A DNA stretch of 42,744 bases from JBBRQP01 sp038226175 (lineage in GTDB: Bacteria; Cyanobacteriota; Cyanobacteriia; Gloeobacterales; Anthocerotibacteraceae): contig JBBRQP010000017.1 in assembly GCA_038226175.1 (NCBI GenBank), positions 1-42,744 on the forward strand. Reading direction: 5' to 3'. Below, piece after piece: positions 33,453 to 40,786 of this stretch. Both the position numbers and the translations under genes were made by a program. Positions within the stretch are counted from its first letter, which is position 1; every line of letters begins with the position of its first letter. A model generated the notes under the pieces. That model was not told the origin of the DNA and did no database searches. It was given only the letters and a program-made list of their open reading frames with translations.

Positions 33453-34817
33453 ATGAACTACGACTATGACTTGTTGGTAATTGGTGCCGGGTCGGGCGGA
33501 TTATCTGCTTCCAAACGGGCAGCTCATTATGGTGCAAAAGTGGCTATTGCCGAGCAAGACCTCGTAGGTGGTACCTGCGTTATTCGCGGCTGTGTCCCCA
33601 AGAAATTATTAGTTTACGCCTCTCATTTTCATGATCTATATCAAGATGCGGTGGGCTATGGCTGGGATGCGGTCATTAGCCACTGTGATTGGTCAAAATT
33701 AATCACAGCCAAGGATCGAGAAATCGAACGTCTCAACCACCTCCATATGCATTGGCTCAAAGAAGCAGGGGTTGCCCTGTTTAGTGAACGGGCTGTCTTG
33801 TGTGATGCGCATACAGCGCAAATCGGTGAGCATTTGGTCACAGCCGAAAAAATCTTGCTCGCGGTCGGCGGCGAAGCGGTGCGTCCCGATATTGTGGGCA
33901 TGGAACATACCCTGACCTCCCGAGAAATGTTTGACCTGCCCCACTTACCTAAACGCTTAGCGGTATTGGGTGCTGGGTATATCGCGGTTGAATTTGCTTG
34001 TATCATGCAAGGTCTAGGTTCACAGGTGACGCTGATTGTGCGCGGTGACCATATTCTGCGCGGTTTTGACGAAGATTTACGGGCGATGCTCCGCGACAAT
34101 ATGATAGCTCGGGGTATCAATATTCGATTTATCAGCCAACTCGAAGCGATTGTCCCAAAAACAGACGGCTTTCATTTGACCCTAGATAATATGGAAATGA
34201 ATGTTGAGTCTGTGATTGTTGATCAGGTTTTGTGTGCTATCGGGCGGGTTCCTCTGCTCGCGGGCTTGGGCTTAGAAAAAGCAGGTGTCAAAATAGTTAA
34301 TAATGCGATTAAAGTCGATGACTATAGTCGTACTAGCCAGCCTCATATTTTTGCCGTAGGTGATTGTACAGACCGCGTAAATTTGACCCCAGTCGCCGTT
34401 GCTGAGGGACGCGCCTTTGCGGATACAGAATTTGGTCATAGCCCGACGCGAATCAGTCATGAACTAATTGCGACAGCGGTCTTTTCGCAACCAGAGTTGG
34501 CCACAGTGGGTCTCACCGAAGCCCAGGCCCACACACGCTATCCTGGCGACATTCTCTGTTATCGGTCGCGGTTTCGGCCTCTCTATCACACCCTCACGGG
34601 TCGTCCTGATAAAGTCTTAATCAAACTATTGGTGCAACGCAGCACTGACCGCATCCTCGGAGCGCATATGTGTGGTGAACACGCTGCCGAAATCATACAG
34701 GCGCTTGCAATCAGTATCAAAATGGGTGCAACAAAAAAAGATTTTGATGCCACGATGGCTTTACATCCGACCTTAGCTGAGGAATTTGTGACCATGCGCA
34801 CCCCAGTCTCTGGCTAG
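33453..34817 (+). CDS. gor: glutathione reductase Gor
   Basis: A 454-residue flavoprotein disulfide reductase that regenerates reduced glutathione with NAD(P)H. FAD binding is seen as VIGAGSGGLSASKRAAHYGA (9-28), the redox-active disulfide in GGTCVIRGCVPKKLL (about 40-54), the NAD(P)H site as LAVLGAGYIAVEFACIMQGL, the second FAD contact as IFAVGDCTDRVNLTPVA and the dimer-interface His-Glu as HPTLAEEF near the C-terminus. Length and motifs match Gor. AGGG lies 5 nt before the ATG. Trypanothione reductase or mercuric reductase are excluded by the overall pattern. Confidence 0.95.
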   Translation: MNYDYDLLVIGAGSGGLSASKRAAHYGAKVAIAEQDLVGGTCVIRGCVPKKLLVYASHFHDLYQDAVGYGWDAVISHCDWSKLITAKDREIERLNHLHMHWLKEAGVALFSERAVLCDAHTAQIGEHLVTAEKILLAVGGEAVRPDIVGMEHTLTSREMFDLPHLPKRLAVLGAGYIAVEFACIMQGLGSQVTLIVRGDHILRGFDEDLRAMLRDNMIARGINIRFISQLEAIVPKTDGFHLTLDNMEMNVESVIVDQVLCAIGRVPLLAGLGLEKAGVKIVNNAIKVDDYSRTSQPHIFAVGDCTDRVNLTPVAVAEGRAFADTEFGHSPTRISHELIATAVFSQPELATVGLTEAQAHTRYPGDILCYRSRFRPLYHTLTGRPDKVLIKLLVQRSTDRILGAHMCGEHAAEIIQALAISIKMGATKKDFDATMALHPTLAEEFVTMRTPVSG

Positions 34818-34885
34818 GATTTCACCCATGCGCGTGTTATAAACTTACGATAAAGTGTAGGCAAACATCTGGCGCGCCTTTGCAT

Positions 34886-35885
34886 ATGCTCAAAATTCTC
34901 GCAGGATTAAGCGGTTTATTGGTTGGGGTAAGCCCAGTTTTTGCGGCAACCTTATTTGACGATTTCAGCATCGACCCGATTATTTCTGGAGGTGCAGCTA
35001 CGGGTTTACCGCCAGATTCACCAGCGACCAGGGTCGACCCCAACACCACTACGTCAACTTTTGCGGGTGTCGGCAGTGTCCAAATCGGTAGTAGTATCTG
35101 TACTGGAACGATGGTTTCGCCAACCGTTGTGTTGACAGCAGCCCATTGTTTGGGTAGCAGTAGTAGTAATCCGGTTGCGGCCTCCAGTGTTACTTTTCAT
35201 CTCAACGCCTCAGGAGATGATAGTAGTGTTATCGGGGCGAGTGCCGTCGTGCTCAACCCTAGCTTTTCAGGTTTTAATAGTCCAAATTTAGATAATGACT
35301 TAGCCCTTGTGACCTTGAGCACCCCTGTGCCGATGGGAACGCCTATTTATAGTCTCTACGGTGCCCCGATTGCCCAAGGAAGGCGATGTGCTTACATTTG
35401 CAGGCTATGGTGCAAGTGGTTCGGGTGATGTGGGCTACACCAGTAGCTCTAGTCTTAATGTCAAACATACGGGTGAAAACGTAGCTGACCAAATTGGAGA
35501 TGTGGGGGGTGGGGAAACCACAGCCTATGTTTTTGATTTTGATGGCGCGACGGGCAACGGCTATCTCGGTGGATCAACCTTAGGCAATACCCTAGAAGCG
35601 ACCCTCGGTGGTGGGGATTCGGGTAGTCCTGCGTTTATTCTTTTAGGTGGCGTATATTATTTGGCGGGCATTAATACGTTCATTGCGCAATATGGTGATG
35701 GCAGCACGATCCCCTTTGGCCCAGCACCGCCTTTGTTTGGTTCTTTCGGCGGTGGCATTGCTTTGTATAGTTATCAAACCTGGCTCAATAGTGTGACAGG
35801 AGTACCAGAGCCTACTTCGACGGCGGGGCTAATAGGTTTGGGCTTGCTCGCAGCTGGTTGTTGGCACAAAAAGCGTGAATCTTAA
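34886..35885 (+). pseudogene. PEP-CTERM trypsin-like serine protease, frameshifted
   Basis: Two overlapping reading frames together encode one secreted protease. The 5' frame from ATG 34886 carries the signal peptide (MLKILAGLSGLLVGVSPVFA), the catalytic His in VVLTAAHCLG and the Asp in LDNDLALVTL. The catalytic Ser, in GGGDSGSPAF, lies in the other frame, followed by a PEP-CTERM sorting tail (VPEPTSTAGLIGLGLLAAG, then HKKRES). The frames switch at 35376-35383, where AAGG is duplicated in tandem; removing one copy joins ...APIAQ to GDVLTFAGYG perfectly. So it is most likely recently inactivated by a 4-bp duplication, unless the assembly is wrong or the locus varies in phase. It lies directly upstream of psbE. 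Confidence 0.85.
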
Positions 35886-35918
35886 GAGGGTGTAGATGAG
35901 AAAAAACTTTCACTAATC

Positions 35919-35947
35919 TTAACGATTCGGGGCAACGGTGCTAGTAT
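35919..35947 (+). promoter_or_regulatory. candidate sigma-70-type promoter of psbEFLJ
   Basis: TTAACG at 35919-35924 and TAGTAT at 35942-35947 are separated by 17 nt, 37 nt before the psbE ATG. Transcription would start near 35954, giving a leader of about 30 nt containing GAGG. Confidence 0.5.
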
Positions 35948-35983
35948 TGTTAGCAAAGGCAGTCTTGGCAAAAAGAGGTATTT

Positions 35984-36247
35984 ATGTCGACACGCGGCAC
36001 GGGCGAACGTCCCTTTTCAGACATCATCACCAGCACGCGCTACTGGTTAATTCACATTCCAGCGCTCCTAATTTTGTTTAGTAGTGGCTTTCTTTTCGTC
36101 AACACTGGGTTAGCCTATGATGTTTTCGGAACGCCTCGTCCCAACGAATACTATAAAGAAGATGGTACTAAACGGCCTTTGGTCAAAGACCGCTTCAATA
36201 GTAAAGCTCAGCTTGATGCAGAAACTAAAGCCCCCCAGCAACCGTAA
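35984..36247 (+). CDS. psbE: cytochrome b559 alpha subunit PsbE
   Basis: PsbE, with PsbF, holds the heme of cytochrome b559 in the photosystem II core. The 87-residue protein has the signature TGERPFSDIITSTRYWLIH with the heme-ligand His at about residue 24, one membrane helix (IPALLILFSSGFLFV) and the lumenal NTGLAYDVFGTPRPNEYY. Compared with the usual sequence ([20 protein letters not shown]) the helix is altered, and the C-terminal tail has an added Pro/Gln end. GAGG precedes the ATG. First gene of psbEFLJ. Confidence 0.96.
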   Translation: MSTRGTGERPFSDIITSTRYWLIHIPALLILFSSGFLFVNTGLAYDVFGTPRPNEYYKEDGTKRPLVKDRFNSKAQLDAETKAPQQP

Positions 36248-36261
36248 CTAGGAGTTACCCC

Positions 36262-36411
36262 ATGTCTTCCTCTACCAATCGTCCAAACCGTACAGTCCAA
36301 CCTGTTTCTTACCCGATCTTTACTGTGCGCTGGTTAGCAGTTCATGCTTTAGCTGTACCCACTGTGTTCTTTTTTGGTGCCCTCGTCGCCATGCAATTCA
36401 CCCAGAAATAA
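36262..36411 (+). CDS. psbF: cytochrome b559 beta subunit PsbF
   Basis: A 49-residue partner of PsbE. The heme-ligand His lies in TVRWLAVHALAVPTVFFFG, and the helix ends ALVAMQFTQK as in other PsbF. AGGAG lies 8 nt before the ATG. The gap to psbE is 14 nt. The N-terminal 12 residues (MSSSTNRPNRTV) are variable in the family. Confidence 0.96.
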   Translation: MSSSTNRPNRTVQPVSYPIFTVRWLAVHALAVPTVFFFGALVAMQFTQK

Positions 36412-36422
36412 GAGAGGCTACC

Positions 36423-36575
36423 ATGAGTAACGGTAATTTTGAACCACCCCGTCCTGAGCGTTATAGTTCTGTTCCCTCTCGCCCCCGTGTCGAACTCAAT
36501 CGTACGTCTCTATTTTTGGGACTACTATTAGTTTTAGTTACGGCCTTGCTGTTTTCCAGTTACATTATTGGTTAA
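36423..36575 (+). CDS. psbL: photosystem II protein PsbL
   Basis: A 50-residue single-helix subunit near the acceptor side and dimer interface of photosystem II. The conserved core is VELNRTSLFLGLLLVLV (23-39) and the end LLFSSYIIG. The usual PsbL is about 38-40 residues; here about 12 extra residues rich in Pro, Arg and Ser (GNFEPPRPERYSSVP) precede the core. AGAGAGG precedes the ATG, and no later in-frame ATG exists before the core, so the extension appears genuine. Confidence 0.95.
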   Translation: MSNGNFEPPRPERYSSVPSRPRVELNRTSLFLGLLLVLVTALLFSSYIIG

Positions 36576-36608
36576 TGGTTTTTACGCAGTTTGAGAGGAG
36601 ATTCTACC

Positions 36609-36725
36609 ATGCCTGACCGCCTGCCCCTTTGGCTTGTTGGTACCTTTGCCGTTCTCGGTGTGTTAACGGTTCTGGGAATTTTTGTGTACGGATCTTACGT
36701 TAGCAATGGTTCACCAGGTTTCTGA
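36609..36725 (+). CDS. psbJ: photosystem II protein PsbJ
   Basis: A 38-residue single-helix photosystem II subunit. The pattern is RLPLWLVGTFAVLGVLTVLG followed by FVYGSYVSNGSPGF, matching PsbJ (the family usually reads IPLWIVATVAG and FFYGAYAGLGSSL). GAGAGGAG precedes the ATG. It closes the psbEFLJ operon; a 6-bp hairpin follows at 36740-36763. Confidence 0.95.
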   Translation: MPDRLPLWLVGTFAVLGVLTVLGIFVYGSYVSNGSPGF

Positions 36726-36739
36726 CCCCTGAGATTCGC

Positions 36740-36763
36740 AGGAGAGTAGTTACGTATTCTCCT
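36740..36763 (+). terminator. weak hairpin after psbJ
   Basis: AGGAGA (36740-36745) pairs with TCTCCT (36758-36763) around a 12-nt loop that is itself partly palindromic (TACGTA). No T-run follows. It may stabilise or end the psbEFLJ transcript. Confidence 0.4.
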
Positions 36764-36835
36764 GATACACGATATTTGCACACAAAGGTTAACATTTGCG
36801 TGTGTAAATTACTATGTCTAGCTGTGGAGTTTTAA

Positions 36836-37150
36836 GTGGCAACAATCAAGTTAGGTCAACGCATAATTTTTTGTGCCGAGGGCGAAAATTTACGTCGCGT
36901 TCTTCTTGATAATCAGATTGCTCTTTATAATGGCCCGTCCAAGGTCATCAATTGCTTAGGACTCGGCACCTGTGGTACCTGCGCAGTTGCTATCACTGGA
37001 TTAGTCAGCGAACCGACATTCCAAGAAAAAGTGCGTGCACCCCTGCTCAAAGGCCGCCGTTTAGCCTGCCAAGTACAAGTTATCGCAGACATAACCGTCA
37101 CAAAATACGACGGTATATGGGGTTTGGGTCAAAACATCATGCCTTTGTAG
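36836..37150 (+). CDS. 2Fe-2S ferredoxin-like protein
   Basis: A 104-residue protein with the plant-type ferredoxin arrangement: C40-x5-C46-x2-C49 (NCLGLGTCGTCAV) and a distal C78 in RRLACQVQV. The first ligand spacing (x5 rather than x4) and the late RLACQ motif are seen in the cyanobacterial 2Fe-2S proteins that follow photosystem genes. The start is GTG 36836, preceded by TGTGGAG. Function unknown, presumably electron transfer. It may be read from its own promoter, as 110 nt separate it from psbJ. Confidence 0.88.
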   Translation: MATIKLGQRIIFCAEGENLRRVLLDNQIALYNGPSKVINCLGLGTCGTCAVAITGLVSEPTFQEKVRAPLLKGRRLACQVQVIADITVTKYDGIWGLGQNIMPL

Positions 37151-37151
37151 G

Positions 37152-37841
37152 CTAGACGGGCAATTCCAGCTTTTTCTTGGCTTCGAGCAAGACAGCCCAG
37201 CGCGGATCGATGCTGCCCACTTCTTCGAGGTCACGATAGTCAGCCGTCAACGTTGTGCCTTCACGCCGTCCGCTATTGGGAGTGCCGCGTCGTTCACGAC
37301 GAATTTTTGAGGCATCATTACGCGCTGCCGGGGTTTGGGTACTGCGCCGCACGGGAGGCTGCAGCCGCACTTGAGGAATACCAGAGAATTCTTCTTCTGC
37401 ACTGTCGGTTCTGGTCTCTTCATCAGGAGCTTCGACATTAGCTTTAGCCAAGACTGGTTTGGGCTTATCAGAAACGGAAGGCATCAGGGCAACTTTTTTG
37501 ACCGGGCGGGGCTTGGGTGGGCCATCAGCTGCCACAACAGCAACGGGTTCACCTGACTCTAAGGCAGGACGTTCTTCGCCGAGGGGCTTAGTCGGCTTGG
37601 GTTGTGCGAGTTCGATACGGATCACGGTGTCACGGAAAGGATGGTCATTAAATTTTTCAATGAAGGCATCGGCAGCTTCGTCGGTCGCGACAGTTAAGAA
37701 GCCAAATCCCCGGCATTTTTCAGTTTTTTTATCGGTGATGAGCTTCAGGGAAACTACATCCGGCTCACCAACAAAGATGTCTTCCAGCTCTTGGCGGTTA
37801 ACATCTTCTGGTAAATTACCTACATACAGACGCACAGACAT
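37152..37841 (-). CDS. RRM-domain RNA-binding protein (Rbp family) with long tail
   Basis: The start at ATG 37841 (MSVRLYVGNLPEDVNRQELE) is supported by AGGAG 7 nt upstream and matches cyanobacterial Rbp proteins; the longer reading from 37928 is not expected. RNP2 is LYVGNL near residue 5 and RNP1 is RGFGFLTV near 40. Rbp proteins bind single-stranded RNA and some localise photosystem mRNAs at membranes. The usual Rbp tail is a short Gly-rich one; here about 140 residues of Lys/Pro/Glu/Arg-rich, probably disordered sequence follow, ending in a conserved-looking IDPRWAVLLEAKKKLELPV. It ends 1 nt from the 2Fe-2S gene. Confidence 0.88.
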   Translation of the reverse strand: MSVRLYVGNLPEDVNRQELEDIFVGEPDVVSLKLITDKKTEKCRGFGFLTVATDEAADAFIEKFNDHPFRDTVIRIELAQPKPTKPLGEERPALESGEPVAVVAADGPPKPRPVKKVALMPSVSDKPKPVLAKANVEAPDEETRTDSAEEEFSGIPQVRLQPPVRRSTQTPAARNDASKIRRERRGTPNSGRREGTTLTADYRDLEEVGSIDPRWAVLLEAKKKLELPV

Positions 37842-37873
37842 GCAAACGCTCCTAACGTGACAACAGTTCAGAA

Positions 37874-38017
37874 TCAACAACTTGGCTGGGATAGCTCCAC
37901 AAAATTTTGGGACGCGGCGATGAACCATAAGGTTCGAGTTGATGGCAGCTTTTGAACATACTTGGCACCAATCTCATGTCTATGATCTTTGAGCGAACAT
38001 GGCGTCACATGAAGCAT
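37874..38017 (-). CDS. candidate 47-residue upstream ORF of the RRM gene
   Basis: ATG 38017 is preceded by AGGGAG at about 8 nt, and the frame runs 47 residues (MLHVTPCSLKDHRHEIGAKY...) to TGA 37874, 32 nt before the RRM start. No family is recognised. It may be a leader peptide or simply a chance ORF in the 5' region. Confidence 0.25.
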   Translation of the reverse strand: MLHVTPCSLKDHRHEIGAKYVQKLPSTRTLWFIAASQNFVELSQPSC

Positions 38018-38220
38018 AAAAAATTCTCCCTGAGCACCATCAACCCTAAAATATATAAACAGCTACAACGCACCACTTCAAGGGTAGTCGCTTTTTGCCG
38101 GAGTGGTTTCAAAATTGCCAAAATGTAGAAGCCGCAGTTAAATTCACCTGTATTAGAATAACACAAACTCAAATAAATTGGTACTGCCTTATACTTTTAC
38201 AGAACCCCGAGCAAAAAATC

Positions 38221-39480
38221 ATGCGTCCAAGTTGGGATGAATATTTTATGATGCTGGCGAAATTAGCTGCTACGCGCTCGACATGCCGGGCTGTGGCAGT
38301 AGGAACGGTAATTGTCAAAGACCGTCAGATTTTAGCAACAGGTTACAACGGGCCGCCAGCAGGATTTGCCCACTGTACGGAGTTGGGTTATTGCTATGAA
38401 GGGGTCGCACGATGTGATCAAGACCAGGCTTACACTTCACGGGCGACCCATGCGGAGGCTAATGCCATTGCAACCGCTGCGCGTAAAGGGATTGCTGTGG
38501 CTGGTGCAACCCTATACACGACCCTCGAACCGTGCTTATCTTGCACGAAGTTGATCTTAGCGGCAGGAATTAGTCAGGTCTTTTATGAAGAGGGTCTACG
38601 TACCGACTCGACCCGCGCTCAATTTTGCCAGGAAGTCCATATTCCAATTACGCCACTAGCCTTATCGGCACCGACTCTAGCGCGGGCAGTTCAATACTTA
38701 ACCCAGCCCACTTCCCTCAAGAAACCACCGGATCGACCGCCGACGTTATTAGCGCTCGATATTGACGGCGTGATTCGGGATGTGGGGGGGTCTTATTTAC
38801 GCGCTTTAGCCGATACGGTGGAGCACTATACGCACGGGACTTTGCGTCCGACCTTGACGCAGATTGATACGCTTAAGTCTGAGGGCATCTGGAATAACGA
38901 CTGGGAAGCCTCACAGGAATTGATTTATCGTCATTATGAGGCGCAGGGACAAGTACGTTCTGAGATGGTGTTGGACTATCGAGAATTAGTGGATTTTTTT
39001 CAGGGACGTTATCTAGGTCAAGACTTTACGGGTTATATCCAAGATGAAGCTCTGTTGGTCACTAAAAGCTTTTTTGAAGGTTGGGATCAAGCAGGTATTT
39101 ATTGGGGATTTGTAAGTGGTGCGTCACGGGTTTCGGCGCAAGTGGTGCTAGAAAAACGGCTGGGATTAGGCGATCCACCGTTGATTGCGATGGGTGAGGC
39201 CAAAGAAAAACCTGACCCAGAAGGTCTTTTACGGCTGGTTGAGCGGTATACGCCTGCCATCGAAAGGGTGGTCTATTGCGGTGATACGGTGGCGGACATA
39301 CTTGTGATCGGTCGTGCGGCAAGTCGTGATCCAAGCCGTAGTTATCGGTCTATTGGCATCTTGCCGCCCCATAATCAGTCGCTCGCTTATCGTGAACGTT
39401 TGCTCGAAGCTGGCGCAAATTTAGTCTTGTCTCGTCTTGAGGCGTTAGATGTACAGCAGTTGGATGCGCTATTTTCCTGA
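38221..39480 (+). CDS. dCMP/cytidine deaminase fused to HAD-IA phosphatase
   Basis: A two-domain 419-residue protein. Residues 1-155 are a ComE/dCMP-deaminase-type zinc enzyme: MRPSWDEYFMMLAKLAATRS, the proton-shuttling Glu in THAEANAI (HAE at 77-79) and the zinc cysteines in LEPCLSCTKLI. From about 175 a HAD-IA hydrolase follows, with D180-x-D182 in LALDIDGVIRD and the late ERVVYCGDTVADI motif. ATG 38221 is chosen because the deaminase family starts MRPSWDEY; the frame upstream to 38095 has no ATG and no family match. It probably makes dUMP from dCMP, while the HAD substrate is unknown. A HAD subfamily of this look is associated with histidine genes, fitting the HisC-like gene downstream. 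The genes are 77 nt apart. Confidence 0.88.
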   Translation: MRPSWDEYFMMLAKLAATRSTCRAVAVGTVIVKDRQILATGYNGPPAGFAHCTELGYCYEGVARCDQDQAYTSRATHAEANAIATAARKGIAVAGATLYTTLEPCLSCTKLILAAGISQVFYEEGLRTDSTRAQFCQEVHIPITPLALSAPTLARAVQYLTQPTSLKKPPDRPPTLLALDIDGVIRDVGGSYLRALADTVEHYTHGTLRPTLTQIDTLKSEGIWNNDWEASQELIYRHYEAQGQVRSEMVLDYRELVDFFQGRYLGQDFTGYIQDEALLVTKSFFEGWDQAGIYWGFVSGASRVSAQVVLEKRLGLGDPPLIAMGEAKEKPDPEGLLRLVERYTPAIERVVYCGDTVADILVIGRAASRDPSRSYRSIGILPPHNQSLAYRERLLEAGANLVLSRLEALDVQQLDALFS

Positions 39481-39557
39481 GAAAAAGCCTAAGATACCGA
39501 TTTACAGCAACGTCTGTTATATTCCAAGTACATCTTAGGTAATAGTGAGGAATAGTA

Positions 39558-40748
39558 ATGGCAATTTCACGCCGAGCCTTGTTAGGAAATTTAGCGGTAG
39601 CTGAAGCTTTTGCGGCCCAAGGGTCTAAGGTTTGGGCGGGAGAAATACGCAAAATTGTTTTAGTGCAAGGTGTGGGTGTCCCTCAAGGCATAGTTCAAAT
39701 TCTCTATAACGAAAATCCTCTCGGGCCTTCACCCTTGGCGATCAAAGCGGCTACGGAGGTAATTAGTTCGAGTAACCGTTATCCGATGATGGCAACGCTT
39801 AACTTGGTGCGCCAACTTCATCAGAGCTATGGTTTAGCCTTTGATGCGCCCACGGATGCGACGAATGTCGGTGCTTTATTTGCCGCTTTGGGTGCGAGTC
39901 CGATTATTTTGGGTGTGGGTTCGACAGAAATTTTGCGGGCCACGGCGCTTGCCTATGGTCTGGAGGGTGGAGAGTTCATTGAAGCCGTACCGGGCTACGC
40001 TGAGATCGGTCAGGGCGCAGCCGATATGTTAGCCGGACGGGTCAAACGGGTGATGGTGCCGTTGCGCGAGGATTATCATCTAGATACTGCGGCGATGCTC
40101 AAGGCGGTTACGCCCCAAACCCGGCTGATGGTGGTCACCAATCCTAATAACCCAACGGGAACCGCACTCTCTGCCCAAGAAATCACCCAGCTTGCAGACC
40201 GTCTTGACCCGAAAGTACTGTTGGTCATCGATGAAGCCTATATTGATTTTGCGGTTGATCCTGCGGTAACTTCGATGATTGAGCTAGCGAAGACCCGGTC
40301 TAATGTTTTGGTTACTCGCACGTTTTCAAAGATTCATGGATTAGCTGGTTTGCGTTTGGGTTATGGTTTGGGTTCTAAACAGGTAATCAAAAAAATACAT
40401 CCCTACGTAATGAATCTGATCGGCAATAACAGTCCGGCTCTCGCGGCAGCAACAGCGGCTCTGACGGATCAACAACACCAACGACGCTCTTACCAAATGA
40501 CCTTAGCTGCTCGGGAACAGTTGATGAGCAAACTCCCAGGCTATGGCTTCACGCCTATTCCAAGTCAAGCTAATTTTGTCTGGGTCAAGGTGAATAAGGA
40601 TTGTTCTAGTTTGGTCAAAAAGTTAGCTCAGCAAAGGGTTTTGATTGCTGGCGGACAACGCTGGCAGTTACCGGAATATATTCGTATTTCTGTGGGTTTA
40701 CCAACAGAGATGGAAGCATTATTTGCCGCGCTGGATCGTAGTGTCTAA
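39558..40748 (+). CDS. HisC-like PLP aminotransferase with export-type leader
   Basis: A 396-residue fold-type I aminotransferase of the histidinol-phosphate type. PLP motifs: NENPLGPSPLAIKA at the substrate entry, VTNPNNPTGTALS, LLVIDEAYIDFAV and the Schiff-base Lys at residue 258 in TRTFSKIHGLAGLRLGYGLG. The N-terminus is unusual: MAISRRALLGNLAVAEAFAA resembles a twin-arginine leader, and about 30 residues precede the enzyme fold, unlike cytosolic HisC. GAGG lies 7 nt before the ATG. Exported HisC-like enzymes are known in bacteria but their substrates are uncertain. A main cytosolic hisC elsewhere in the genome is expected. Confidence 0.85.
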   Translation: MAISRRALLGNLAVAEAFAAQGSKVWAGEIRKIVLVQGVGVPQGIVQILYNENPLGPSPLAIKAATEVISSSNRYPMMATLNLVRQLHQSYGLAFDAPTDATNVGALFAALGASPIILGVGSTEILRATALAYGLEGGEFIEAVPGYAEIGQGAADMLAGRVKRVMVPLREDYHLDTAAMLKAVTPQTRLMVVTNPNNPTGTALSAQEITQLADRLDPKVLLVIDEAYIDFAVDPAVTSMIELAKTRSNVLVTRTFSKIHGLAGLRLGYGLGSKQVIKKIHPYVMNLIGNNSPALAAATAALTDQQHQRRSYQMTLAAREQLMSKLPGYGFTPIPSQANFVWVKVNKDCSSLVKKLAQQRVLIAGGQRWQLPEYIRISVGLPTEMEALFAALDRSV

Positions 40749-40786
40749 CGGTTGCTCGAAAAACGAAGATTTATTTGATGTGAGTT

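Noticed and set aside
34886..35428. Taking the two halves of the trypsin-like protein as two separate genes
   Set aside because: The catalytic triad is divided between them, and deletion of one AAGG unit restores one continuous protease; the second half has no ribosome site of its own.
38095..38220. Longer start for the deaminase-HAD fusion
   Set aside because: The deaminase family begins at MRPSWDEY (ATG 38221); the upstream part has no ATG and resembles no domain.
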